Of a stretch of DNA of 20,326 nt, positions 1 through 9,130 are shown one piece after another. The translations under genes were made by a program, and so were the position numbers. The DNA is from Welwitschia mirabilis (lineage: Eukaryota > Gnetophyta > Gnetopsida > Welwitschiales). A model generated the notes under the pieces. The model did no database searches, was not told the DNA's origin, and saw only the letters and a program-made list of their open reading frames with translations. How positions within the stretch are numbered: position 1 is the stretch's first letter; each line of letters opens with the position of its first letter. The DNA lies in the NCBI GenBank assembly GCA_051453625.1, contig JBOZIK010000001.1:59915149-59935474 (forward strand). Reading direction: 5' to 3'.

Positions 1-570
1 ACATTATTAAGTTTAGAAGCCCAAGACTTTTTATTTATAGAGACACGTTTTTGTAACATTTTCTTTATTTCTCTATTGACATTTTCAGCATGTTCATTAG
101 TTTGAGGATGATAAGCATAAGATATTCTATATTATATGCTAATGAATAAAAGAAGTTTTTTAAAAAATTTAATTAATGAAATGAGTACCCTGATCACTAA
201 TGATAATTCTAGGAAAATCAAATATCTAAGAGATATGAGTTCTAAGAAAATGACAAAGATTTCAGGCATCATTCAAAGAAGTAGATATGACTTTAACTCA
301 TTTAGTCACATAATCCATAGCCACTAAAATGCAATGCTTATCAAAATAAGATGGATGAATAGGGCCTATGAAATTAATACCCCAATAATTAAAAGGCCTA
401 CACTCAAGAATAGGTCTAAGGGGTATTTCTTATAAATGAATAAGGCTACCATAATACTGATAAGGATTACACTATTTAGTAAAATTAAAATAATCACAGA
501 AAAGAAAAGGTCAATAAAAACTAGAATGGATGAATTTCATTATTGTTTTATATTCAAAAGTATCCTTCAA
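1..570 (-). pseudogene. Integrase (DDE) domain of the gypsy element, partial and broken
   Basis: Integrase inserts the element's cDNA into the host genome. On the minus strand, 457-471 reads CNPYQ, the remains of the H2C2 zinc-binding module; the second Cys of the usual CxxC is now Tyr. Further along, EIPLRPILE and FNYWGINFIGPI match the strongly conserved linker before the catalytic core. The first catalytic Asp lies in LVAMDYVTK (codons at 307-321), the second in SDQGTHF (178-198), and the Glu in HPQTNEHAENVNREIK (63-110), so all three DDE residues remain. Breaks include a TGA directly after VTK, where the family has Trp (VSKW), more stops between the two Asp residues, and a frameshift before HPQT. 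The C-terminal part is outside the window. The family call is firm; the domain edges are approximate. Confidence 0.9.
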
Positions 571-864
571 AAATACTATTATGATAAAGATAAAGAATGT
601 TAAGTATCTCCAAATCAAACATACATTTTCTCATGATTTGGTCTTTACACCTATGATACAAATATGGCTCTATCCACTCATAGTTACCTATCCTATGAAA
701 AAAATATTTGCATTAATTATAGGTGCAATCTTGTGGTGTTTTCATGGTTACAAGATGGTTTAAAATGTCTGCATATCAATGAGAAGGATGAGAATAAGAA
801 ATAGTAACAAGCCGCTCATTAGGAAATGAATCATCAATGATAGAATTATCTAAAGGAGAATGAA

Positions 865-1263
865 ATTGAGATAAGTGATCAACAACATAGTATACTTTAT
901 TTCTTTATCTATGATGTTTAAGTTAAATTATTGCATAAAAAGGATCCATCTAATAAGATGCACTATAGAATATTTCTTGGTCATGAGATAATGAATGGTA
1001 GCATGGTCGGTGTAAACATTTCTATAAAAGCCCAAAAGATAATTTCTAAGAGAATTAAAGTAAAAGATAATAGCTAGAATCTCTTTCTCTATAGTGGTAT
1101 AGTTTATTTAAGCTCTAGATAAAGATTTGCTATGGTAAGATAGAACTTTAAAATCATTCTCATATTTTTGATAAAGAATCCCATCCATAGAAAAAGAATT
1201 ACTGGCATCACACATAAGCTCAAAATCTAATTCCCAATTAGGTCGCTTTACTATAGAATCATA
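865..1263 (-). pseudogene. RNase H domain of the gypsy element
   Basis: This domain removes the RNA strand during reverse transcription and follows the RT directly. One minus-strand frame stays readable for about 130 codons with only two stops. It contains ELMCDAS (catalytic Asp; MCDAS codons at 1201-1215), SYHSKSLSRA, INYTTIEKEILAI (catalytic Glu), YTDHAT (catalytic Asp; 997-1014), HYLMTKKY and LIRWILFMQ. These match the plant gypsy pattern CDAS / NYTTTEKE / YTDHAAL / RLIRWILLLQEF in order and spacing. The first stop (TAA) stands where the family has Gln in AQxNY, which fits CAA to TAA. The second stands where LQEF has Glu. It is among the best-preserved parts of the element and continues through a frameshift into VDHLSQF, the usual end of the domain. 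Confidence 0.92.
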
Positions 1264-1264
1264 A

Positions 1265-2110
1265 AACATTTTTCATTTAAGCCTATTGAAAGTAAGTTGA
1301 TAAGATTTATTCCATTCAAATTTTAGCTTATTTCTCTAGTAATAAGTAAAGGGGCTTACAGATATTAGCATAATCATAAATGAACCAATAATAAAAGCCA
1401 CAATGATTACGAAAATATTGAACCTATTTAACATTTATAGGAGGACATAGGTTTTAAATAATACTAACTTTAGAAGCATCTATCCTAATCCCCTCTTTCG
1501 AGATATGATGACCTAAAATAATCCTAGTTTTTATAAAAAATACACTCTTTTCCCAACTTAAGTATAGGCCACTAGAAATAGTATAAAAATTTGTTTAATC
1601 AATCTTAAATTTGGTAAAATACTGTATCATAAATAGAGAAGTCATCTATAAAAATCTCAATGAAATCCTCAAGAATATCATAAAAGATACCCATCATAGA
1701 TTGTTAAAAAGTATAGGAGCATTACAAAGTTTGAAAGGCATGTGCCTAAAAGTAAAGGTACCAGAAGAAGAAGTAAAAGTAATTTTGGCTTGGTCCTCAC
1801 TAGCAATGCAAACCTAGTTGTAACTACTATAACCATTAGGAAAGTAGTAAAAAGAATGATCCTAAATCTTATTAAGAGTCCAATTAAGAAAAAACAAAGA
1901 ATAGTAATCCTTTTCAAATACCTCATTTAGTTTTCTAAAGTCTATGCACACTCTCCATTTCCCATCCTTTTTTGGAACTACCATAAAGGGGATAATCCAC
2001 TCACTATCAGTAATTAAATAAACGATTTTAGCATATATTAATTTTATGATTTCATCTTTTAGAATTTGTTTAATGACTAGATTGAGTCTACATTAGGGTT
2101 ACATCACAGG
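1265..2110 (-). pseudogene. Reverse transcriptase domain of the gypsy element
   Basis: The N-terminal end (about 1925-2090) is open for some 50 codons. It reads LITDSEWIIP, then MVVPKKDG (VVPKKDG at 1961-1981), then KWRVCIDFRKLNE, the usual gypsy RT entry motifs. After one or more frameshifts, RHMPFKLCNAP corresponds to the family's RMPFGLCNAP, and the catalytic box reads FIDDFS (1635-1652), equivalent to FMDDFS in plant gypsy elements with both Asp residues present. YLERGD-like and downstream connection sequence is heavily worn to about 1265, where the RNase H frame begins. The domain needs at least two frame changes and has many stops, so it is inactive. The order protease-RT-RNase H-integrase is as expected for gypsy elements. 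Confidence 0.92.
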
Positions 2111-2659
2111 CTTAGTAATTTCTTTAAGTTAGATTTTATGTTAAATAATGGAAGTGGGTATGGATGTCAAATTGGTATGGGATCAAGAAAATGCATTTAC
2201 CTTAGATTGTAGAAGATAGACTAGTCTTGATTCTTACTAAGAAGTAAGGATTTTATTGATAATCAAGGGTTTGTTTAGGTTACTTTATAAGAAAATGTAT
2301 CTCAATCTACTTTTTAAAGGTTTTAGGTTTAGGTTTAAGCTCAGATTTTTAGTTTCTGTAAAATTTTTAGGATAATAGACTATCGTCTAGATATCAGTAG
2401 TGGACAACCATCCTCAAAATAAGAAATCTTAGGTCTATTAAATTCTTAAACTTCTACATAGTTGATAGGCTCAGACTCTCTACTCTTCAAATTAGAAAAC
2501 TTAGTTTTTAGATGGTTAAAATCAAGTTGATCTTCAAAAACTTACAAGTAGTTTACTTCTGATTTATCATTTAATAAGGTTGGTTCATGAAGCATGGAGC
2601 ATCTTTCCTCATATGGACATTGTTATAAAAATAGAGTTAGTCTAATTTATTCCTTCACA
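2111..2659 (-). pseudogene. Worn linker between protease and reverse transcriptase
   Basis: This stretch lies between the recognisable protease and RT segments of the same element. A minus-strand frame near 2290-2340 reads ELKPKPKTFKK, resembling the ELKPLP(S/K)HLKYAFL motif that precedes RT in plant gypsy polyproteins. The rest is broken by stops and frame changes, and I cannot align it residue by residue. It is included because its position and the ELKP match place it inside pol. Confidence 0.6.
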
Positions 2660-3075
2660 TTCAAATTATTACCTAAATCTTTTTCAGTTGTATTAAAAAC
2701 TCTTATTGAAAGCTATTTATTTCCAAAATGATAATTCATCAATCTGGTTCTTGTATCTATAATACAGTGGGTTGTTGCATAGGAAGCTCTATGTAGAAGT
2801 AAAGGATATCCACTATGGTGCTCAACTTCTAAAACTACAACATCAATGGGGTAGCAAGATTTTTCTATCTGAATAACCAAATCCTTAATCACACCTAATA
2901 ATTTCTTTGTAAAAGTATTAGCTAACTCTAAAATAATCTTTGTAGGATCTAATATTTCCTCTAATCCAAGTCTCTAATAAATATCTAAGGACATGATGTT
3001 AATATTAGCTCCAATATCTATCAAGACTTTCTTAATCCTATGGTTTCCATATAAAATAACACTCACAGTTTTCAT
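2660..3075 (-). pseudogene. Retropepsin-like aspartic protease of the gypsy element
   Basis: The protease would process the Gag-Pol polyprotein. The active-site motif DIGANIN (2998-3018) matches the D(T/S/L)GA signature and is preceded by ILYGNHRIKKVLI, a typical entry strand. The same frame then runs about 86 codons between two stops. It includes LELANTFTKKLLGVIKDLVI (family pattern LADrs...P.Gvv.dv.v), YPIDVVVLE (PVDFVVLD), then YPLLLHRASYAT. The last corresponds to the family's PLILGRPFLAT, where the GRPF core has changed to HRASY. The frame has TAG stops shortly after DIGA and near the end. It is a well-preserved but inactive copy; no functional dimer is expected. Confidence 0.85.
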
Positions 3076-4029
3076 CCCTGGATCTTTAAACTTTAGACAT
3101 TTTGATAAACTAAGTTGCTAACATATTAATCTAGGAAGGATTTGCTAGGATGGTTCATTTTTTTTTTCTTATCAAGTCTTTTCATAGCTTAGAATAATTT
3201 AGGTTTTCTTGTAAAAGTTTCCAAAATGAGAAGTTAATGCTTACATTTTATATTAAGTCTTTTAAATGATCATAAAAATAAGGTTTGTGTTAAACCTATT
3301 AAGTCAAGAGGTAGCAAGTTTCTTTTGTGAAGGGTCTTTATTTTTTTTGCTTAATGAATAAGGGAAAGAATGGTTTTCTAATATTTCTATGTCCTCTTCC
3401 TCATCTTTTTTCTTAGTTTGTGATGTTAAAGCCTCATAGGTACAAGGAGTTATGTCATTTTCATTTCTTATCATACCTTACAATCTTTTATAGTTTCTTT
3501 TGGATTTAGTAAAGGTTGAGTGATAAGAGACCCTTTTGGTCTTTAGTTTACAAGCATAGTTTATTATAAGATACTCACAAGGTTTTTAATGNNNNNNNNN
3601 NNNNNNNNNNNNNNNNNNNNNNNNNNNNNNNNNNNNNNNNNNNNNNNNNNNNNNNNNNNNNNNNNNNNNNNNNNNNNNNNNNNNNNNNNNNAATGTTGGT
3701 GTTTATCTTTTTAATGTTTCAATTGGTCTTTTCTTATGATTTTTTCAACTTCTCAATGGAATTCCTAAGAGGATCACCTTGGTTTTCGGATTTGAAAGAG
3801 CTTAGTAAGTTAATTGAGTTGTTATATGGAAGTTTATGTTCTAAAATATTTTCTTAAAAGATTGAAATTTAGGATGGTTTGATTGAAAATTTTTGAAATT
3901 TGGTTGTTTACTCATCCTAGGTTAAAAGTTGTTATGATTTTGGACTTGTCTTTAACTTTGGTTTTAGTTGTAGTTTAAAGACCTCTAGTTAAAAGTAAAA
4001 ACTTCCTCATAAATTCTCTCTTTATAAGT
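3076..4029 (-). pseudogene. Gag-to-protease spacer region, strongly decayed, with a gap
   Basis: This stretch lies between the zinc knuckle and the protease and holds a 100-N gap (3592-3691). In this element type the region usually encodes a low-complexity, charged linker. Minus-strand frames here are short and rich in Lys, Glu and Asn (for example around 3330-3440), with no motif I can recognise. It is assigned by position only. Confidence 0.45.
3592..3691. other. Assembly gap, 100 N
   Basis: This is a fixed-size 100-N run inside the gag-protease spacer. Flanks share only AATG, which is not informative. Confidence 0.98.
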
Positions 4030-4041
4030 TAAAAGCAAAGG

Positions 4042-4083
4042 ACATTCTTTAGTAACATGGTAACTATCCTCACACAAATCATA
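4042..4083 (-). other. Nucleocapsid zinc-knuckle remnant, first Cys lost
   Basis: The minus strand encodes YDLCEDSYHVTKEC followed by PLL. Spacing fits the retroelement knuckle CX2CX4HX4C, with Tyr at the first Cys position. TGT to TAT is a single G-to-A change, equal to C-to-T on the plus strand. The other three ligands (Cys, His, Cys) remain. Confidence 0.8.
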
Positions 4084-4873
4084 AGTAGGAACTACAACTT
4101 CTTAGTTATTACCTTAGCATTAAGAATCATTTAGGTGTATTTTTCTAAGATTAAAGTGAAATCCTTTATAACACTAATTAGTTTATTTTTGGTTCTTATT
4201 TCATTTTTCTCATGTTTTACCTTTTTAGATCTTTAATGATTTAGCCTACAATTTGGTTTTCTCTAGGTAAGGGTTTAGGCCATGTTTAACTCACTTCTAT
4301 CAAATATTCTAACACTTTCCAAGAATTATTTAAGGTTTGGTTTAATAAGTTACCTCCACACAAAAAATCTATAAGTCACTTTGTATGACTATTTAATCCA
4401 CTATAAAAGTAGTAATTGAGTTCTACCTGTGAAAAGGCATTTACAAGTTTCAAATGTAAAGCAACAAAGAATCTCTCATAGGTAGAGGAATAACCTTAAT
4501 TAGGAATTTGTTGGAAGTTCGTGACTTATATCTTACATTTGTGGATGGTGGTTTCACTCATAAATCTCTTGATAAAGGCTTTCTAAACTAACTTTCAAAA
4601 TTTTAAACTTTTATGGGGAATTATTCTAAGCAATAGTTTTGCCTTATATTTTAAAGTAATGGGGAAGATAACCATGTAGGGCCTATTACTTATGCATTTT
4701 TTATTATTTCCAAAAGTGAGGACTAACTATTCTATGTTAGCAATGTGTTGTAAGGGATATTTATTAGATTTATCACTAAAGTCCATATATGCATTTAGGT
4801 TACATAGTTCAACATCATCACCAGAAGGTAGGTTAAATGAAGTTTGGATTTCACATTTCTTATTTTCTGTGAG

Positions 4874-4973
4874 NNNNNNNNNNNNNNNNNNNNNNNNNNN
4901 NNNNNNNNNNNNNNNNNNNNNNNNNNNNNNNNNNNNNNNNNNNNNNNNNNNNNNNNNNNNNNNNNNNNNNNNN
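4874..4973. other. Assembly gap, 100 N, with 25-base duplicated flanks
   Basis: The 25 bases at 4849-4873 and at 4974-4998 are identical (they begin TTTCACATTTC and end TTCTGTGAG). This pattern is typical of two contigs that overlap but were not merged, so the true gap may be absent. Confidence 0.95.
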
Positions 4974-5321
4974 TTTCACATTTCTTATTTTCTGTGAGAT
5001 CTCTAAAGATGAAATGAATATTGGTACAAGCAAGAGTGGTTATAGGGTTCCAATGATAAGGGCTAGATTTGGTAAGCCAAGTTGCTTTTTCTTTTAGAAC
5101 AAGGTAGACATGGTTAAAAATAAGAAACTCTCATCTAAATAATCATTTGAAAAATCAAACTCTGCAAAAATGAAAGTAGATATTGGAAGAAATTCTAAAT
5201 CTTGCATACCTTTGCTATTTTTACCTATTTCAGTTTGTAGTTCTATCAAATCTTTTTGGATATTTTTAACAATAAATAGCTACTCTCTCTAGTATTTTTC
5301 TTTCTTACTAGATCTTACCAT

Positions 5322-5781
5322 GCATTCTTAGTATTTCATGTATAAAGTGTCATTCCTGTAGTCATCTAGATGATATCCTGAATTGATAAAAACACAAAAA
5401 CCATGAAAAGGAAAAAAGTAAAAAATAGAAATAAAAGATTGATATAGATAGAAAACTCTAAAACTAGACTGTTATCCACCTGAGTCATGTAGACAATAAA
5501 GGAAATAATGTAAAAAATCCTAAAGATTTTTGACAAAAAACTAAAACAAAAACCTCATGGCATAGGGGCCATCGTTATTGCACATCGTTTGTATGATGAA
5601 GCAGATGATTGAATTTTTATTACATAATAGAAAAAAACTTTTATTTGAAAAATAGAAAAATTCATATTGTAAAAAGGAAAAACCTATACTACTACAGATA
5701 TTAGTACAATGTTGTTGCAAGTAGGCATCTAAACTAAAATATGCACCAAAGTAATAACAACTCTTAAACTCCAAGTAGCAT
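5322..5781 (-). other. Leader (5' untranslated region) of the gypsy element
   Basis: This is the sequence between the primer site and the proposed Gag start. It is AT-rich, with a pyrimidine-rich block on the minus strand around 5395-5460, and has no readable protein. It would have held the RNA packaging and dimer signals. I cannot identify any of these from the sequence. Confidence 0.65.
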
Positions 5782-5799
5782 TCCCCGATAATGGTGCCA
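5782..5799 (-). promoter_or_regulatory. Primer-binding site, tRNA-Asp type, decayed
   Basis: The minus strand reads TGGCACCATTATCGGGGA. The complement of the plant tRNA-Asp 3' end is TGGCGCCGTTGCCGGGGA, the primer site known from Athila-type elements. Fourteen of 18 bases agree and all four differences are transitions. Two of them destroy CpG sites. It sits two to three bases from the LTR end, as expected, and fixes the element's orientation. Confidence 0.88.
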
Positions 5800-5802
5800 A
5801 GA

Positions 5803-6822
5803 TATTGTGATGCATATTTATGCCACCATTTCATCTTGAGTAAAGTCCTGTTAATCAAAAATATAATGCATAAATACAACACACCAATATAGATGGGAGT
5901 AACTTAAATATCATAATCCATTGAAGGCAAAAGTAGGAAATAAGAGAGTTAATTTTCATAAAGAAATACTTTCATATCAATCTACATAAATAACTTGTAA
6001 TGCATGAAATTAAGATATAACATACTCATGCAAAGCTAATCTAGAAAAATGAAATAACGATGCATCTAATCCAAACTAACTAAGCACAATCTTGATAAAG
6101 GTTTTTCTTATAACCTATATCACTAGAGGAATTATCACTAGATTAGAAGCAACATAAGTTATAAGGGTGATAAACAATCACACATTGAAATCATAAAAGA
6201 AAATATTTTTTATTAATCAAACCACATTCATGTTACAAAGTAGCCATACCTTAATGAAGGAATCATCACCCAACATTAAAGAAAATGTCTCTCTGTAACT
6301 ACAAGAATGGATCTTTAGCCCTTCAATCTCCTATCACAATAATTATGATTGTAAATGAAGACCAGCAGGAGTTAATATGAGATCCCTATTTATTAATTCA
6401 AACACACGATAATAAAGATAGAAAGGAATGGGTAAACTGTAATAGTTAAGTAAGGAGAAATGGAAAATATATGTGGTAGAAGTTAGATGAATGTTTAGTA
6501 CAAACATTAAAGTAGTGTTGTCCATTTGGTCATTTAAATAATAGAAAAGATGATACTACCTCATAATTAATCCACATCAGCTACCAGATAGACTATAGTT
6601 AACATCTAATTGGTACTCTTTGCACAGTCATTTTTATAATCATCTAGACAATGAGGTGGATGATGACCTTTGGTAATTCTTCAATCATTTCATTAGCCTT
6701 AATGTTTTCTAGGAAGTTATCTCAGAAATGTAAAATATTTGGAATAGATCAAAACGTTGTAAATCATTATGGAGATTGCATGTTTTCATCCTTTTCATCT
6801 TAGCTCTCCATTATCACGAAAC
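5803..6822 (-). repeat. 5' LTR of the gypsy element, old copy, open-ended at the gap
   Basis: The U5 end abuts the primer site at 5803. The expected TG on the plus strand is now TA. The sequence aligns along much of its length with the LTR at 17040. The first 21 bases match at 17 positions (for example the shared TTTATGC). TAGATGGGAG (5889) pairs with TAGACAGGAG (17123), the CAATCTTGATAAAGG block near 6088 pairs with CAATCTTAACAAAGG near 17549, and TCATCTAGACAATGAGG (near 6640) pairs with TCATCTAGACAATCAAGG (near 18181). CpG sites of the other copy are TG or CA here. It is about 100 bases shorter than the other copy between U5 and the TATA box. The outer (U3) end is hidden by the 798-N gap, so its length is at least about 900-1000 bases. 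Confidence 0.8.
6387..6394 (-). promoter_or_regulatory. Probable LTR TATA box, older copy
   Basis: The minus strand reads AATAAATA in an LTR position that aligns with the clearer CTATAAATA of the second LTR. It would mark the U3/R region. It is probably weakened by mutation. Confidence 0.5.
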
Positions 6823-7620
6823 NNNNNNNNNNNNNNNNNNNNNNNNNNNNNNNNNNNNNNNNNNNNNNNNNNNNNNNNNNNNNNNNNNNNNNNNNNNNNN
6901 NNNNNNNNNNNNNNNNNNNNNNNNNNNNNNNNNNNNNNNNNNNNNNNNNNNNNNNNNNNNNNNNNNNNNNNNNNNNNNNNNNNNNNNNNNNNNNNNNNNN
7001 NNNNNNNNNNNNNNNNNNNNNNNNNNNNNNNNNNNNNNNNNNNNNNNNNNNNNNNNNNNNNNNNNNNNNNNNNNNNNNNNNNNNNNNNNNNNNNNNNNNN
7101 NNNNNNNNNNNNNNNNNNNNNNNNNNNNNNNNNNNNNNNNNNNNNNNNNNNNNNNNNNNNNNNNNNNNNNNNNNNNNNNNNNNNNNNNNNNNNNNNNNNN
7201 NNNNNNNNNNNNNNNNNNNNNNNNNNNNNNNNNNNNNNNNNNNNNNNNNNNNNNNNNNNNNNNNNNNNNNNNNNNNNNNNNNNNNNNNNNNNNNNNNNNN
7301 NNNNNNNNNNNNNNNNNNNNNNNNNNNNNNNNNNNNNNNNNNNNNNNNNNNNNNNNNNNNNNNNNNNNNNNNNNNNNNNNNNNNNNNNNNNNNNNNNNNN
7401 NNNNNNNNNNNNNNNNNNNNNNNNNNNNNNNNNNNNNNNNNNNNNNNNNNNNNNNNNNNNNNNNNNNNNNNNNNNNNNNNNNNNNNNNNNNNNNNNNNNN
7501 NNNNNNNNNNNNNNNNNNNNNNNNNNNNNNNNNNNNNNNNNNNNNNNNNNNNNNNNNNNNNNNNNNNNNNNNNNNNNNNNNNNNNNNNNNNNNNNNNNNN
7601 NNNNNNNNNNNNNNNNNNNN
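6823..7620. other. Assembly gap, 798 N
   Basis: This is a run of N with a non-round length, so the size was probably estimated. It hides the outer end of the 5' LTR at 5803 and the junction with flanking DNA. The long apparent reading frames across it are only N. Confidence 0.98.
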
Positions 7621-8112
7621 CCTATCTATTAACTCACAAAACCACTAAAAATACCATATCAAATATGTGTGATTTGGTAGTGCAACAAATATCTACTATG
7701 AAAGTGACTTGAGATAGAAAAAAGAAGAGAGAATAGAAAATATGATAGAGAGAGAAAGAGAGAAAGAGATGGATATAAGAATGAATTTTTTTAATTGTTT
7801 TAAGATATTTTCTTTAAGACTTGTAAAAGATTAACCTCTACAAAAAATAATTGATATACTAACTATATATCCATTAACAAGAAAAGAAAGAAAAGGAATA
7901 AAGGTAAAAATAAAAACTAAAAGAAAAAATAAAAAAGAAAAAGAAAAAAAGAAAAAGAAGTCATCAAATCAAGTTCTATTAATTAATTGACTAACATCAA
8001 TCCACTAATAATAAAAATGAAAAAGAAAAAAGGTAGTAGAAAGGAGCTAGTATAAAGAGAAATAAGAAAAATAAAAAAAAATAAAAATTAAAAAGAAAAA
8101 GAAAAAAGAGTA
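7621..8112 (+). repeat. Purine-rich low-complexity tract
   Basis: After about 85 ordinary bases, the plus strand becomes strongly purine-biased. There is a GA-repeat part at 7707-7770 (AGAGAGAAAGAGAGAAAGAG) and two A/G-rich blocks near 7878-7960 and 8020-8112, both containing AAAAAGAAAAAGAAAAAA-like strings. Unbiased sequence near 7961-8018 separates the blocks. No coding potential is visible. The origin is unknown; slippage and duplication could produce it. Confidence 0.75.
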
Positions 8113-8869
8113 TAGACATGTAAATTCTATGCATGCCCCACTGTATCTACCATGTTACTATTCCAAGAAATGGCATTAAAATGCTATTCATGATGAAATT
8201 TGGCTATGATTGTATTTGTTGTTAATATATGGTAATTCAAAAGATTACCTTAGAGATACAAATAATGTGTGAATAAACCCAATTTTTACTAAAAGTAATA
8301 GGACTTCCTTTTATATTATAGTCTTAGTATCATTCTTTCTCAAAGACCAATGATAAAATCTATTAGTAAAACAAGTACAAAAGTAGAATGTGATAGAGAT
8401 TAAAATCATATTTAAAGAGCTATAATTGGGAAGTATCATTCAAACTAACATAACAACTTTAAGGAAAGCATAAGTACATATAATGAAAACATGTAGCTTT
8501 GCTTTAAAATCATTCATAATGATATAATCCACTATGACCATGAGTATTTCATTAGTTTAAGCTCAAGTACAATGACATAATCTCATCCATCCTAGACATG
8601 AAAGTTATATAATCAAACCACCTAGCATTCATAAAAAGAATAAAGTAAGCATGAAAGTAGAAGTATCCTAAGATTTATCAAATAAAAATTTAGATTATAC
8701 AATGTAGAATGTAAGGAAAGTCACCAAAATAGATCTTAAAGTAAAAGCATAACTAAGCCAATCCTAAGTATAACAAGAATGAAATTCAAAACTTGATATC
8801 AAAGTAATATACCAAGAACATGTAGTATTTTATTATTAGAATAAGTAAACTATACAATTAGAAAATTTA

Positions 8870-9130
8870 CTAATGCTAAATTAATAAGCATTATGCAAGC
8901 TTGGAAGCTAGCCCATCCCTATGAGAGGTTTAAAAAACTCATGACTAAATCTCCAATCTTCTTGAAATATCATAATGAAAGTTACTCCCTTCAAATGAAG
9001 TGAGCAAAGGTATTTATAGGCTTGGATTTGGATTTCTAAGTCCTAATGAAGTCATTTTAAAGAATACCCAAAAGTATATAAAATAATTATTTAGTCATGT
9101 GGCCAAATTAAAGGGCTCTTTTCAAAAATA
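8870..9130 (-). repeat. Possible LTR fragment of a second retrotransposon family
   Basis: Read on the minus strand, this segment has the layout of a plant LTR core. A block containing GGCCACATGAC is followed by CCTATAAATACC (a TATA box), a short 5' leader with CACTTCATTTGAAGGGAG, then ATGAGTTTTTTAAACCTCTCATAGGGATGGGCTAGC. This resembles U3-R boundaries of plant LTR elements in general. It does not match the LTR family at 5803 and 17040. No TG/CA ends, primer site or target duplication were found. The call is by layout and is tentative. Confidence 0.4.
9011..9020 (-). promoter_or_regulatory. TATA-box-like site in the possible second-family LTR
   Basis: The minus strand reads CCTATAAATA, a near-consensus plant TATA box, followed by ACCTTTGCTCAC. 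Its importance depends on the LTR call around it. Confidence 0.4.

Larger units (their letters stand above)
4030..5321 (-). pseudogene. Gag (capsid and nucleocapsid) region of the gypsy element
   Basis: Gag forms the virus-like particle and binds element RNA. A likely start codon is at 5321-5319, giving MVRSSKKEKY. Further along come FPITLKYKAK (family pattern LFPFSLKDKAK), an FIKRFM segment (FLxKFF), a worn Q/E-rich ERF segment near 4460-4480, and YFYSGL (4394-4411), then LIDFLCGGNLLN. The last two match the FYNGL...IDAAAGG motif of Athila-like Gag. The zinc knuckle at 4042-4083 ends the readable part. A 100-N gap at 4874-4973 lies inside the N-terminal half and has identical 25-base flanks, so it may not be a true gap. 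Several stops and frame changes break the ORF. The start codon choice is tentative; the Gag identity is firm. Confidence 0.82.
1..6822 (-). mobile_element. Decayed Ty3/gypsy LTR retrotransposon, Athila/Tat-like, truncated by the left edge
   Basis: The domain order on the minus strand is 5' LTR, tRNA primer site, leader, gag with zinc knuckle, aspartic protease, reverse transcriptase, RNase H and integrase. Integrase after RNase H marks the Ty3/gypsy superfamily. The primer site resembles the 3' end of plant tRNA-Asp, and the wording around the RNase H and integrase cores resembles plant Athila/Tat elements; the choice between Athila and Tat is an inference. Stops and frameshifts occur in every domain, so the copy cannot encode an intact polyprotein. 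The integrase C-terminus, any downstream ORF and the 3' LTR lie beyond position 1. The right limit is uncertain because the LTR runs into a 798-base gap. Confidence 0.88.

Noticed and set aside
136-1930. Several plus- and minus-strand frames of 60-80 codons within the left element
   Set aside because: They overlap the better-supported RT, RNase H and integrase segments in other frames and have no motifs of their own.
3588-3695. AATG on both sides of the gap at 3592
   Set aside because: Four bases are too few to claim a contig overlap like those at the other gaps.
5550-5600. GGCATAGGGGCCATCG near the leader, similar to the U3 repeat core
   Set aside because: It lies on the gag side of the primer site, outside the LTR, and shares only a short GC-rich word with the U3 repeats.
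5541-5882. A 113-codon minus-strand frame
   Set aside because: It runs from the LTR end through the primer-binding site into the leader, so it is non-coding element sequence that happens to lack stops.
6769-7648. Long frames of nearly 290 codons
   Set aside because: They are almost entirely translated N from the 798-base gap. The same applies to frames crossing the gaps at 4874, 10832, 18267 and 19507.
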